From: CAZPEV01 sp964585635
Lineage (GTDB): Bacteria; Zixibacteria; MSB-5A5; GN15; JAAZOE01
Reading direction: 5' to 3'
DNA length: 22,460 nt
Assembly: GCA_964585635.1 (NCBI GenBank)
Contig: CAZPEV010000036.1
Span: forward strand, 1-22,460
The notes under the pieces are model-generated. The model was not told where the DNA came from. It worked only from the letters and a program-made list of their open reading frames with translations, and made no database searches. Shown piece after piece: positions 1-8,100 of the stretch; position 1 is the first letter of the stretch, and every line of letters begins with the position of its first letter. The position numbers and the translations under genes are program-made.

Positions 1-1
1 C

Positions 2-436
2 AAGTTCCGCCCGCAACTGAAGGCGGAGTTGTTCGTGGTCTTCATGTTCAACTTTATGTTCTTCGTCGAGACCGTGATTATCGCCCTGGTGCTCAACGTC
101 GGCGCCCACTGGGCCGGCCTGGGTCATATAACCATCGGGACGCTGGTGATGTTTATCGCCTACATCCGGATGTTTTTCGAGCCGGTGCATCTGGCGGCGG
201 AAGAGATCGCAGTGGTGCAAAAGGCCATCGCCGGGGCCAAGCGGAGATCGCCGCTCCCAAGGCTGATGCCGGGGCGCAAAAGGCCATGGCCGGGGCCAAG
301 CGGATCTTTGCGCTGTTGGAGACGGAAGATAAGATCCCCGATCCGGTCCGGCCGGCGATCTGGCCCCGGCTGGCGTCGGGCATTACCTTTGAAAACGTCT
401 GGTTTTCATATACGAACGACGGCAACTATGTCCTGA
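2..436 (+). pseudogene. ABC exporter subunit 1, membrane-domain fragment (5' truncated, frameshifted)
   Basis: The reading frame enters from the left edge and encodes the last two membrane helices of a type IV (exporter-fold) ABC transmembrane domain. It then reads through the coupling and linker segment EEIAVVQKAIAGAKR, the usual lead-in to the nucleotide-binding domain. After about base 245 the frame turns into Arg/Pro-rich nonsense and stops at 436, while the expected continuation (IFALLETEDK) lies in the +2-shifted frame that begins beside a second copy of the same 31 bases. Removing 59 bp would join the two frames exactly. It is therefore the N-terminal part of the gene whose ATPase domain is annotated at 286-1125. 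Either the gene is truly broken or the assembly carries a local error. The start lies outside the window. Confidence 0.72.
215..304 (+). repeat. Imperfect 31-bp direct repeat causing the frameshift in ABC subunit 1
   Basis: Bases 215-245 and 274-304 match at 29 of 31 positions, with an offset of 59 bp. The shared stretch encodes QKAxAGAKR. Because 59 is not a multiple of 3, the second copy is read in another frame. The 28 bases between the copies show only patchy similarity to what precedes copy 1, so this is not a clean tandem duplication of the whole 59-bp unit. The repeat sits exactly at the junction between the membrane and ATPase domains. Confidence 0.85.
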
Positions 437-1125
437 AAGACGTTTCCTTCACCGTCCCGAAAGGGTCGCGCTATGCGCTGGCCGGCGTGACCGGCGGCGG
501 CAAGTCGACCGTGATCAGCCTGCTTCTGCGCTTTTACGACGTTCAGAAAGGGCGGATTCTGGTCGACGGCATCGACATTCGGGAGATCGCCAAAGGGGAT
601 TTGCGCCGCAAGTTCGGGCTGGTGCTGCAGGATATATTTCTGTTCCCGGGCAGCGTCGCCACCAACGTCTCGCTATCGGCCGACGGCTCCGACGGCAGCC
701 GGGTGACCGACGCCTGCCGGATGGTTTCGGCCGACCGCTTTATCGAGCGGATGCCAAAGCAGTACGAAACCGAATTGGCCGAGCGGGGCGCCAACCTCAG
801 CCGGGGAGAACGGCAGTTGTTGTCTTTCGCCCGGGCGCTGGTGTTCGACCCCGAGATATTGATCCTGGATGAGGCCACCAGCTCGGTCGATCCCGAAACC
901 GATCGGTTGATCCAGGAGGGCATGGCGACCTTGATGCGAGGACGGACCTCGATCATCATCGCCCACCGCCTGTCGACCATCCTCACGGTCGACCGCATCC
1001 TGGTGATCCGGGAAGGGGAGATTGTCGAGCGCGGAACGCATAACGAACTGGCGGCCCAGAACGGCTATTACACCAAACTGTGCAAACTGCAGTTTTCGGC
1101 CGCCAACGGCGCGGGAGTGAAATAG
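286..1125 (+). CDS. ABC exporter subunit 1, ATP-binding domain (downstream part of a frameshifted gene)
   Basis: Encodes a full nucleotide-binding domain of the MsbA/MdlB-like exporter class. Visible motifs: Walker A GVTGGGKST (bases about 484-510), Q-loop VLQDIFLF, signature LSRGERQLL (796-822, where the usual form is LSGGQ), Walker B ILILDEATS with a canonical catalytic Glu, and H-loop IIAHRLST. In the family this domain is fused behind six membrane helices, and here those lie in a different frame just upstream. The ATG at 286 is only the first start available in this frame and has a poor ribosome site, so it is probably not a natural start. The gene is followed 2 bp later by the second half-transporter, with which it probably forms a heterodimer. 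The substrate cannot be deduced; multidrug or lipid-like export is typical. Confidence 0.8.
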   Translation: MAGAKRIFALLETEDKIPDPVRPAIWPRLASGITFENVWFSYTNDGNYVLKDVSFTVPKGSRYALAGVTGGGKSTVISLLLRFYDVQKGRILVDGIDIREIAKGDLRRKFGLVLQDIFLFPGSVATNVSLSADGSDGSRVTDACRMVSADRFIERMPKQYETELAERGANLSRGERQLLSFARALVFDPEILILDEATSSVDPETDRLIQEGMATLMRGRTSIIIAHRLSTILTVDRILVIREGEIVERGTHNELAAQNGYYTKLCKLQFSAANGAGVK

Positions 1126-1127
1126 AC

Positions 1128-2930
1128 ATGGTGATGTATATAAAATGGCTCTGGCGGTACTACCGCGGTCACAAGCGGGCGCTGATCTTTCTGCTGACTT
1201 TTACCTTTGCGGTCAGCGCCCTGTCGGTCGTGCAGCCGATTTTCCTGAAGAATATCTTCGACCTGCTGCAGTCGGGCAAGATCAAGCCGACCAGCCTGCC
1301 GTTTTTGACGGCCTGGGTCGACCAGATCGCGCAGGGGAAGATCGGCAACTACGTGATCATGATCATCCTCTTTGGAGTGGCGTCATATATCGCCTATTGC
1401 CTGATGATCGGGCATCGGGCCTATTTGAACATCCGCTTTGAATGGGAGTTCCGGCAGCAGGCGTTTTGCGGCGTGACCGAAAAGGGCCCGGACTTTTTCA
1501 ACCGCTTCAACACCGGCGATCTGGTGACCAGGATGACCGACGACGTGTCCGAGAAACTGTCCTGGTTTGCCTGCAGTGGGATATTCCGGTTCTATGAGGC
1601 GCTGGTCTTGATCGTCTTCAGCCTGATCATGATGGTCTCGATCAATGCGCCTCTGACGCTGTGGATCGTCGGGACATTGCCGATTCTGATGTTCATCTAT
1701 ACCAAAAGTTCGTCCCTGATGAACCGGCGGTATGATTTCCTGCAGAAGCGGATTTCGGCCGTCAACGACACCATGGAAGCCTGTTTCTCCGGCATCCGGG
1801 TTGTCAAGGCCTATTGTCGCGAGGATGACCAGACGAAGCGGTTCGGCGACGTCGCCGACCGGCGCCAGGCGGCCGAAATCGCCGCGGTCAAGACCGGGGC
1901 CGTGATCGAATCGCTCTGGATGTACATCTGGCAGTTCGGCACGGTGATTGTCCTATTGGCCGGCGGCTATTATGTCATCCATGGCTCGTTATCGATCGGC
2001 GAGTTCGTGGCGTTCAACTCGTACGTGCTGTTTCTGATGTATCCGATGTTCGACGTCGGCAATTTTTTGGTGCGCGGGTTGCGCGCGGCGGTGTCGATCA
2101 AGCGACTGAAGGAGTTGGAGGATCATCCGCCGATGGTCGTTCCGGTCGACGGCAAGCGGCCGATTGCGATCGCGCCGCAGGGACGGATCGAATTCGACCG
2201 GGTGTCGTTCCGGTTTGCCGGGATGGAGCGCGATATCCTGTCCGAGTTGTCGTTTGCGATCGAGCCGGGCAAACGAGCGGCGCTGGTGGGACGGATCGGT
2301 TCCGGCAAAAGCTGGACGGCCCGCTTGATCCCGCGCCTGGTCGATCCGACCGAGGGACGGGTGTTGCTGGACGGCCTCGACCTGCGCGATTACGACATCC
2401 ACGACCTGCGCCGGCATATCGGCTATGTGCCGCAGGATCCGATCTTGTTCTCGGAGTCGGTCGAGTACAATATCCGCTTCCAGCGGGAGGGCATCTCCGA
2501 CGAGACGCTTAACTGGGCCATCGACGTGGCGCAGCTACGGGAGGAGTTGACCGCCTTCCCGGACGGTCTGGCGACCCGGATCGGCGTACGCGGCGTGTCG
2601 ATTTCCGGCGGGCAGAAGCAGCGGCTGGCGCTGGCCCGCGCCCTGGTCGGCAAGCCGAAGATTCTTATCCTGGATGACTGCACCTCGGCCCTGGACGCCG
2701 GCACCGAGGCCAGGCTATGGGACAGCCTGCATCAGGTGATGCCCGACCTGACCTGCGTGATTATTACTCATCGCCCGGCGACGTTGGAGAAGGCAGATGA
2801 GGTGATCGTGCTGGAGGAGGGCCGGATTGTCGAGCGGGGCGGGCATATCGAGCTGATCCTGAAGGAAGGGGTGTACTGCAAGCTGTACCATCGGATCATG
2901 CTTCAGGAGGCGGTCGGCGGCGCGGCGTAA
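1128..2930 (+). CDS. ABC exporter subunit 2 (membrane plus ATP-binding domains, degenerate catalytic site)
   Basis: A complete 600-residue half-transporter: six-helix membrane domain (about residues 15-320) then an ATPase domain. Motifs: Walker A GRIGSGKSW (388-396), with Trp where Thr/Ser is usual after GKS; Q-loop VPQDPILF; signature SISGGQKQR (491-499); Walker B ILILDDCTS (512-520); and His548 in the H-loop. The residue after the Walker B Asp is Asp517 instead of the catalytic Glu. The LDDCTS form is known from the degenerate partner of heterodimeric exporters such as TM287/288, and subunit 1 carries the non-canonical LSRGE signature that would complete the same weak site. I chose ATG 1128, preceded by GGGAG at 1113-1117; an open frame extends upstream into gene 1. 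Genes 1 and 2 are separated by 2 bp and end at a shared terminator. Confidence 0.93.
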   Translation: MVMYIKWLWRYYRGHKRALIFLLTFTFAVSALSVVQPIFLKNIFDLLQSGKIKPTSLPFLTAWVDQIAQGKIGNYVIMIILFGVASYIAYCLMIGHRAYLNIRFEWEFRQQAFCGVTEKGPDFFNRFNTGDLVTRMTDDVSEKLSWFACSGIFRFYEALVLIVFSLIMMVSINAPLTLWIVGTLPILMFIYTKSSSLMNRRYDFLQKRISAVNDTMEACFSGIRVVKAYCREDDQTKRFGDVADRRQAAEIAAVKTGAVIESLWMYIWQFGTVIVLLAGGYYVIHGSLSIGEFVAFNSYVLFLMYPMFDVGNFLVRGLRAAVSIKRLKELEDHPPMVVPVDGKRPIAIAPQGRIEFDRVSFRFAGMERDILSELSFAIEPGKRAALVGRIGSGKSWTARLIPRLVDPTEGRVLLDGLDLRDYDIHDLRRHIGYVPQDPILFSESVEYNIRFQREGISDETLNWAIDVAQLREELTAFPDGLATRIGVRGVSISGGQKQRLALARALVGKPKILILDDCTSALDAGTEARLWDSLHQVMPDLTCVIITHRPATLEKADEVIVLEEGRIVERGGHIELILKEGVYCKLYHRIMLQEAVGGAA

Positions 2931-2959
2931 TTTCGGTGAAGGAATGATAGCCTACCAAC

Positions 2960-2989
2960 AGGGCGGCCTGGCGGCCGCCCTATCTTTTT
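2960..2989 (+). terminator. Rho-independent terminator after the ABC exporter pair
   Basis: A perfect 9-bp stem, AGGGCGGCC (2960-2968) with GGCCGCCCT (2973-2981), closes a TGGC loop and is followed by ATCTTTTTC. The T-tract is only on the plus side, so it serves the exporter genes and not the convergent minus-strand gene at 3082. Confidence 0.9.
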
Positions 2990-3081
2990 CGGCAGATGAA
3001 TTTTCATGACGGGCCGGTCCATGCGACGCCAATGACAGGGGCTAATCCTGAACACTTCAAAAAGCAGGTCAACCTCATCCA

Positions 3082-4620
3082 TCAATAGAGATAATGGACG
3101 ATGTCAGCCGAAAGGGTGTAGGAACTGTTATCCACTTCGCGCCTCGACTCAAACGACGTCCATTGCGTGTCGTCGTCGCGCCGGGTATACCGAACGCCGA
3201 CCCGCAACGTCGTCGGTACGGATATTCGATACTCCAGCGATCCGGCCAGAATCAGTTGACCGCCGAAGCTATCGCCTCGCGTCTCGTGCCGGTCCCTTAT
3301 TTCCCACGATCGTACCATTTCGTCAACATTGGAGAAGCGGGCATGGGTGAGCCTGTAGGATGGTTGAAACAGGGCGCTGGTGCGGGAATCGAATATGTAT
3401 CGGGCCGTGCCTTCCAGCGCGATCGTATAGTAGGCCCACCTATTCTGCTCCAGGCGATCAGATGTCACCAGGCCCGACGGGTAGTCGATCACCATATACT
3501 TTTCTATTATGGACGGATCGAGATAGTAGCGCAACGATGTGGCCAGATCAAGTTGCCAGCGCAATCCCATGGGACGGCAGTAATCAGCCTGCAGCAGCAA
3601 ATAGGGTGACCGATTTTCGGTGGTCCAATGACGATAAGAGAAGACACCGGTCTCGGGATAGCCATAATTGTCCTGAAGGCTGCTATACCCGTAATCAAAC
3701 CCGGGGCCGCCCTTGACCTGCCAGCCGAAGCGACGATCAAAGCGGGGGAAATAGTCCCAGACGTCCTGAACCAGCAGGTAACCGTGCGGGCCGAGATCGT
3801 CGGTCAGCCCCTTTTCCGCCAAGAAGGTCATGACGCTCGACAGCGCCTCGATCTTGTGTAGACGGCTGTCAACGGCATGCTTGAGGCGAAATTGGTAGAT
3901 GATCTCGGTCAACTCCGACATTTCTTGATAAGTCGGTTCCCCCTTCAAGATGCCGTCTCTTTTCAACTCGCCGATCATATACAGCGCCGTGGCGGCGAAT
4001 TGCCCTTCGTACATGCGCCCCCAGCCAGGCAAGAGAGCGACGCTGATATTGTAGTTTTTATCATCCCCTTCAGGGCCATCGCCGACGGCCGACGCCGATG
4101 CCTCCATCGGTCCAGCCGCAGAAGCACCATCATCATAGAGGCCGATCATACGTGTGCCCGAATTTTGAGTGTATGACCATCCGGTGGCAAAAATGGCGGC
4201 CACGAAAAAATCGGAGGCGAGATACTTCCCGGCCTCGATCGTTTGCGTCAACCGGGGCGAGACCGAAGTCCGATTGGTCGATTGATACCGCGTGTGGTCA
4301 AAACCAAAACCACCCTTGACCGTCCAGGTCAGATAGCGGGGAATGGTTCGATACCGGTATTCGGATCCCGAGGTAAAGCTCAGGCTCTGTTCATCGAGGC
4401 TGGAGGAAACGGTCGCGTCAACGAAATCGTCTTTTGAGTGATTATCGTTGCGAAAGCCCTGAGCGCCGATGTGCCCGTCCAACCGCCATCTGAAGTCGAC
4501 GAACCGCTGGGGAATATAACTGGAGACGGTAAAGGTTGAATCCGCCTGCATGTTCGCCGACAACATTGCGACGAAACAACCGCAGAGGATTGCTATACGT
4601 GCGATGTTTGACTTGTTCAA
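3082..4620 (-). CDS. Exported outer-membrane beta-barrel candidate, function unknown
   Basis: About 512 residues. The frame could open at 4731, but a consensus promoter lies inside that extension, so I place the start at the TTG at 4620-4618, with GGGAGGG (4628-4634) 7 bases upstream. This yields a clean signal peptide: Asn-Lys-Ser, then IARIAILCGCFVAMLSA, with cleavage probably near ANMQA. The mature chain has many short alternating polar/hydrophobic strands rich in Tyr, Trp and Arg (for example YRYRTIPRYLTWTVKG, GVRYTRRDDD) and ends in SADIVHYLY. A C-terminal aromatic residue is the known signal for barrel insertion by BamA. A helical stretch near residues 215-285 interrupts the strands. 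I recognise no family. It is divergent from the large secreted protein at 5137, and the two promoters match in both hexamers and spacing, suggesting shared timing. Porin-like or structural role is inference. Confidence 0.72.
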   Translation of the reverse strand: MNKSNIARIAILCGCFVAMLSANMQADSTFTVSSYIPQRFVDFRWRLDGHIGAQGFRNDNHSKDDFVDATVSSSLDEQSLSFTSGSEYRYRTIPRYLTWTVKGGFGFDHTRYQSTNRTSVSPRLTQTIEAGKYLASDFFVAAIFATGWSYTQNSGTRMIGLYDDGASAAGPMEASASAVGDGPEGDDKNYNISVALLPGWGRMYEGQFAATALYMIGELKRDGILKGEPTYQEMSELTEIIYQFRLKHAVDSRLHKIEALSSVMTFLAEKGLTDDLGPHGYLLVQDVWDYFPRFDRRFGWQVKGGPGFDYGYSSLQDNYGYPETGVFSYRHWTTENRSPYLLLQADYCRPMGLRWQLDLATSLRYYLDPSIIEKYMVIDYPSGLVTSDRLEQNRWAYYTIALEGTARYIFDSRTSALFQPSYRLTHARFSNVDEMVRSWEIRDRHETRGDSFGGQLILAGSLEYRISVPTTLRVGVRYTRRDDDTQWTSFESRREVDNSSYTLSADIVHYLY

Positions 4621-4645
4621 TGAATGACCCTCCCACGCTTGGACC

Positions 4646-4674
4646 AATATAGTCGACCTATCTGAATTTGTCAA
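4646..4674 (-). promoter_or_regulatory. Sigma-70-type promoter for the barrel gene
   Basis: On the minus strand, TTGACA (4674-4669) is separated by exactly 17 bases from TATATT (4651-4646). The predicted transcript starts near 4639, about 19 bases before the TTG start and just upstream of its ribosome-binding site. The promoter's position rules out the longer in-frame ATG at 4731 for this transcript. Confidence 0.85.
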
Positions 4675-4971
4675 GTCAAGGCCCGGTATGGCCGAAGCGT
4701 CATCGTGCGATCGCCTCGGTACGAACAGCAATGTTACTTGCGACCGGGCTGCGCCTGCTATCAGTGAGTACTAACGCCGTCGAATTTTCTTCCCGGAATC
4801 TTGGATGTTTCGCCATTTTTTACACTGCTGGACAACAATGTGTTTCAGGGAACAACGCGCCGCCCTGTTTATGATTGATGATTACCCGGCATGAGGCGCT
4901 GCTGCTCCATCCAATACCGGACAATAACCATCATCATTGATAGAGCCGACTGCTTCCTTATATGAAATCTC

Positions 4972-5000
4972 TTGACAAATGGACGGCTCCCGAATATATT
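4972..5000 (+). promoter_or_regulatory. Sigma-70-type promoter for the large secreted protein
   Basis: TTGACA (4972-4977), a 17-base spacer, then TATATT (4995-5000). The hexamers and spacing are the same as in the opposing promoter at 4646-4674, and both continue TTGACAAAT. Transcription should start near 5007, leaving an untranslated leader of about 130 bases before the ATG at 5137. Confidence 0.85.
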
Positions 5001-5136
5001 AACAACGTCTTCAAAACTGCTAATGATGTTCGACATATAGTTTCCATTGCCGTTATTTCTGAAGCGGGAGCAATTTATCGTATTTGCGCTATGGTGTAGC
5101 CTGTCCTTCACACACGCAAACCGAAAGGGAGGAATT

Positions 5137-8100
5137 ATGTTCACCCATCTCAAAGGCATTGGGCTATGCCATACCAAAAGCCACGCTCCGGGGCGGGGCG
5201 CTTTCCTGTCAGCGCTGGCGGTACTGTTGACTTTCCTGCCGGTCATCGTCGGCGCGGCACCCCCATTTCCGGCTATCGATAAGACCGCTGCCGACTCCGG
5301 CTCCAACGCCGCCATCGTCTGCCACGCCGGCCTATGCGGCGGGGTCGCCCGGGCTGTGATCGTGTACGACGGCGACCTGATCGTGGCCGGAGATTTTTCC
5401 CGTGCTGACAACATCCCGGTCAACGGAATCGCTCGCTGGGATGGCGCCGCCTGGCATCCCTTGGGTACGGGAACCGATGGTAATATTCAAGCCCTGGCGG
5501 TGTACAACGGCCGGCTGATCGCGGGCGGCTTGTTTCACTCGGCCGGGGGCGTTGTTGTCAACAGTATCGCCGCCTGGGATGGCGCCTCATGGAGTCCTCT
5601 GGGATCAGGCATTGACAGCGGCAACATCATGAGCTTGTGCGTCCACGGCGGACAACTCATTGCCGCCGGGTGGATCCAATCGGCCGGATCACATCCCGCC
5701 AATAATATCATCGCCTGGGACGGGAGCGGCTGGAGCGCTCTCGGTAATCGGCCGAGTTCCTATATTTGGGAGGTCACATCCTATTATGGAGAGTTGGTGG
5801 CGGCAGGATTCTTCTACAATCCCAACGGCCGTCAGGTGGCCCGTTGGACCGGAAGCGACTGGGTTTCCCTGGGCCCGACCATATTTGATGGGTCTATCAG
5901 AGCGTTGATCCCCTATGGGGGTCAGTTGCTGGCTGCGGGCGAGTTTAATCTCGGCGGTTCGAGTCTGGCCGCCTGGGATGGGACCATCTGGAGTCGTCTG
6001 GGAACCGGCCCCGATGATGCCATACGCGACTTGATTCTATATAATGGTGAGCTGATCGCGGTTGGCGATTTTCGTTCCGCCGGCGGCCAGCCGGCCATGC
6101 ATGTGGCCCGCTGGGATGGCGTCTCATGGAACGCCGTGGGGCAGGGTCTCGGCTGTTGTGTCATGGCCGCCTGCGAATACAACGGGCAGTTGGCGACCTG
6201 CGGGTCGTTTATTATTGGGGAAGATCCCGTCATTTTTGGTGCCGCGGCCTGGGATGGTATCGCCTGGCGCGGCCTGTCCGCCAATCCCAAATCGCCTTTC
6301 AGGGTCGAGATCGCCCGCGACACATGGCGACAATTCGGAGTCCCCGTGGACGTCCCGGTCACCAAGAGCGATGGCTCCGAGAATATGTATGGATTCGATT
6401 TCCTGCTGACATACGATGCGGCGTTGCTGCGCTTTACCGGTATTACCCCCGGCGTGCTTTTCGATAGCTCCGGTCTCTATCAATGGGAATATATCGATAA
6501 TCGAGCCGACTCGTCGAACCCGCATAAAAGCCTGATCCGAGTGACAGCCAAGGCCGAGATCAATAACGGTTCCCATCATCCACTGGAGACATCCGTCCCG
6601 GATGATACGATCCTCTTTACCCTCAATTTCATGAGCGCCCCGGCTTCTCCGAATTCATTCGAGGAGACTCCCCTCCGTTTTTACTGGATGGATTGCGGCG
6701 ATAATACCATCACGTTGGCCCCCAGCGATGACACCCTGGCGCTATCCGACAGCGTTATGGAATGGTCGGTTGATCACTACGCCAACATCGCCAATCCGGC
6801 CGCCCTCTTTCAGACCGAATTGGGAGCGCCGGATCAATGCCTCAGTTCTATTCCGTCCCGAATCGCGACCCGCTTTGCCAATTACTATGACGGCCAGGTC
6901 ACCCTGGTCACGCCGCATCCGATTGATAATCGCGGCGATATCAACGTCAATGGCATTGCCAATGAAATCGCCGATTGGGTGTTATTCTATAACTACTTCT
7001 TCCAAGGGGTCTCGGTGTTCAGGTATCCCGAGGCCAGCATTGCCGCCTCGGACGTCAACGCCGATGGCGTGACCCTACGCCTTGAGGATCTCATTTTTCT
7101 GCAACGGGTCATCTGCGGCGATACGATCCCGATGCCGTTACGAATCGCACCTCATCAGGCCCTCGATTCGGTGATTATCACCCAAGACCTGGCCACGAAG
7201 ACGGTCCGCGCGGATTATCCCGATACCCTGGCGGCATTGTATATGTTCTTCCGGGGGAGAATTACCCCGACCTTTCTCCTCGATTCCACCCGGCTAACCT
7301 GTTGGTCCGTTTATGATGGTGAATTCACCCGGCTCATGATCGGTCCGATGCTGTGTGACAACAGACTTAACCGGGGATTCACCGCCGGGCCGCTGTTTAC
7401 CTATACCGGAAACGGCTTGCTGATTGAGAAAGAGGACAATCGGTATCCCTACGCCGGCATCTATGATTACCCGCAGGCGGCCGATTTCGACAATACCCTC
7501 TTCCGCCATAATCCGATTCGAATCATTGGGCGCGATGGGCGCACTGCCGTCTCCCCCAGCCCGGTCTCGGCTGCCCTGGCACGCATCTCCAACGCCGAGA
7601 AGATTACCATCTATCTGGGTGATTTTACCGGTCATACCGCCGGTGAGATCGACCCCTCCAGCCTGCGCATCAACGATTCCCTGCCGGCGATGGCAACCGT
7701 GCTGATCGGCTCATATCCCGGATTTTCCGGAGAAGTCCTGGAAATATCCGTCAGCGCCCGGAGCTTTATCCGTTCTCTTGATTCGCTGATGACCCCCGGC
7801 GTCCGGGTCTATGCGGTCAGCGGCAGCTTCACCGGCGGCGCAACCTTCACGGCCCTGGACACCGTCGCGATCATCTCCGACAGCGCCGTTATTCTTGTTC
7901 CCTCGGGATGGCCTACTATACAGGCCGCCGTTGATGTCGCCCAGGACGGTGATATGGTGCAAGTGGATGCGGGGACCTACACCGGTGACGGCAATCGCGA
8001 CATCGATTTTGTAGGCAAAAAGATCACGCTTCTCTCCATGTACGGCGCCGAAACCACCATTATCGACTGCCAGGGAAACGCCCAGGAGATGCACCGTTTC

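Larger units (their letters stand above)
4621..5136. other. 516-bp divergent intergenic region
   Basis: Separates the barrel gene from the large secreted protein. It holds the two facing-away promoters (4646-4674 minus, 4972-5000 plus). The central 300 bp (about 4675-4971) is more AT-rich than the flanking genes. I see no convincing gene, tRNA, riboswitch or strong hairpin there. A weak 5-bp CAGGG/CCCTG inverted pair occurs at about 4846-4867. The spacing leaves room for an unidentified regulator site. The transcript leader of the plus-strand gene is about 130 bases. Confidence 0.6.

Noticed and set aside
215..304. Programmed ribosomal frameshifting in the ABC exporter
   Set aside because: No slippery heptamer or downstream hairpin was seen, and bridging needs a 59-base skip, not a 1-base slip.
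4621..4731. N-terminal extension of the barrel gene to an ATG at 4731
   Set aside because: A TTGACA-N17-TATATT promoter lies inside this segment and the TTG at 4620 has a strong ribosome site directly followed by a signal peptide.
4869..5423. Minus-strand open frame of 184 codons crossing the promoter and start of the large secreted protein
   Set aside because: It overlaps a strong promoter and signal-peptide coding of the real gene and shows no recognisable domain.
5329..6294. CRISPR or DNA-level tandem repeat array
   Set aside because: The repetition is at protein level (propeller blades), diverged in DNA, with no identical repeats and unique spacers.
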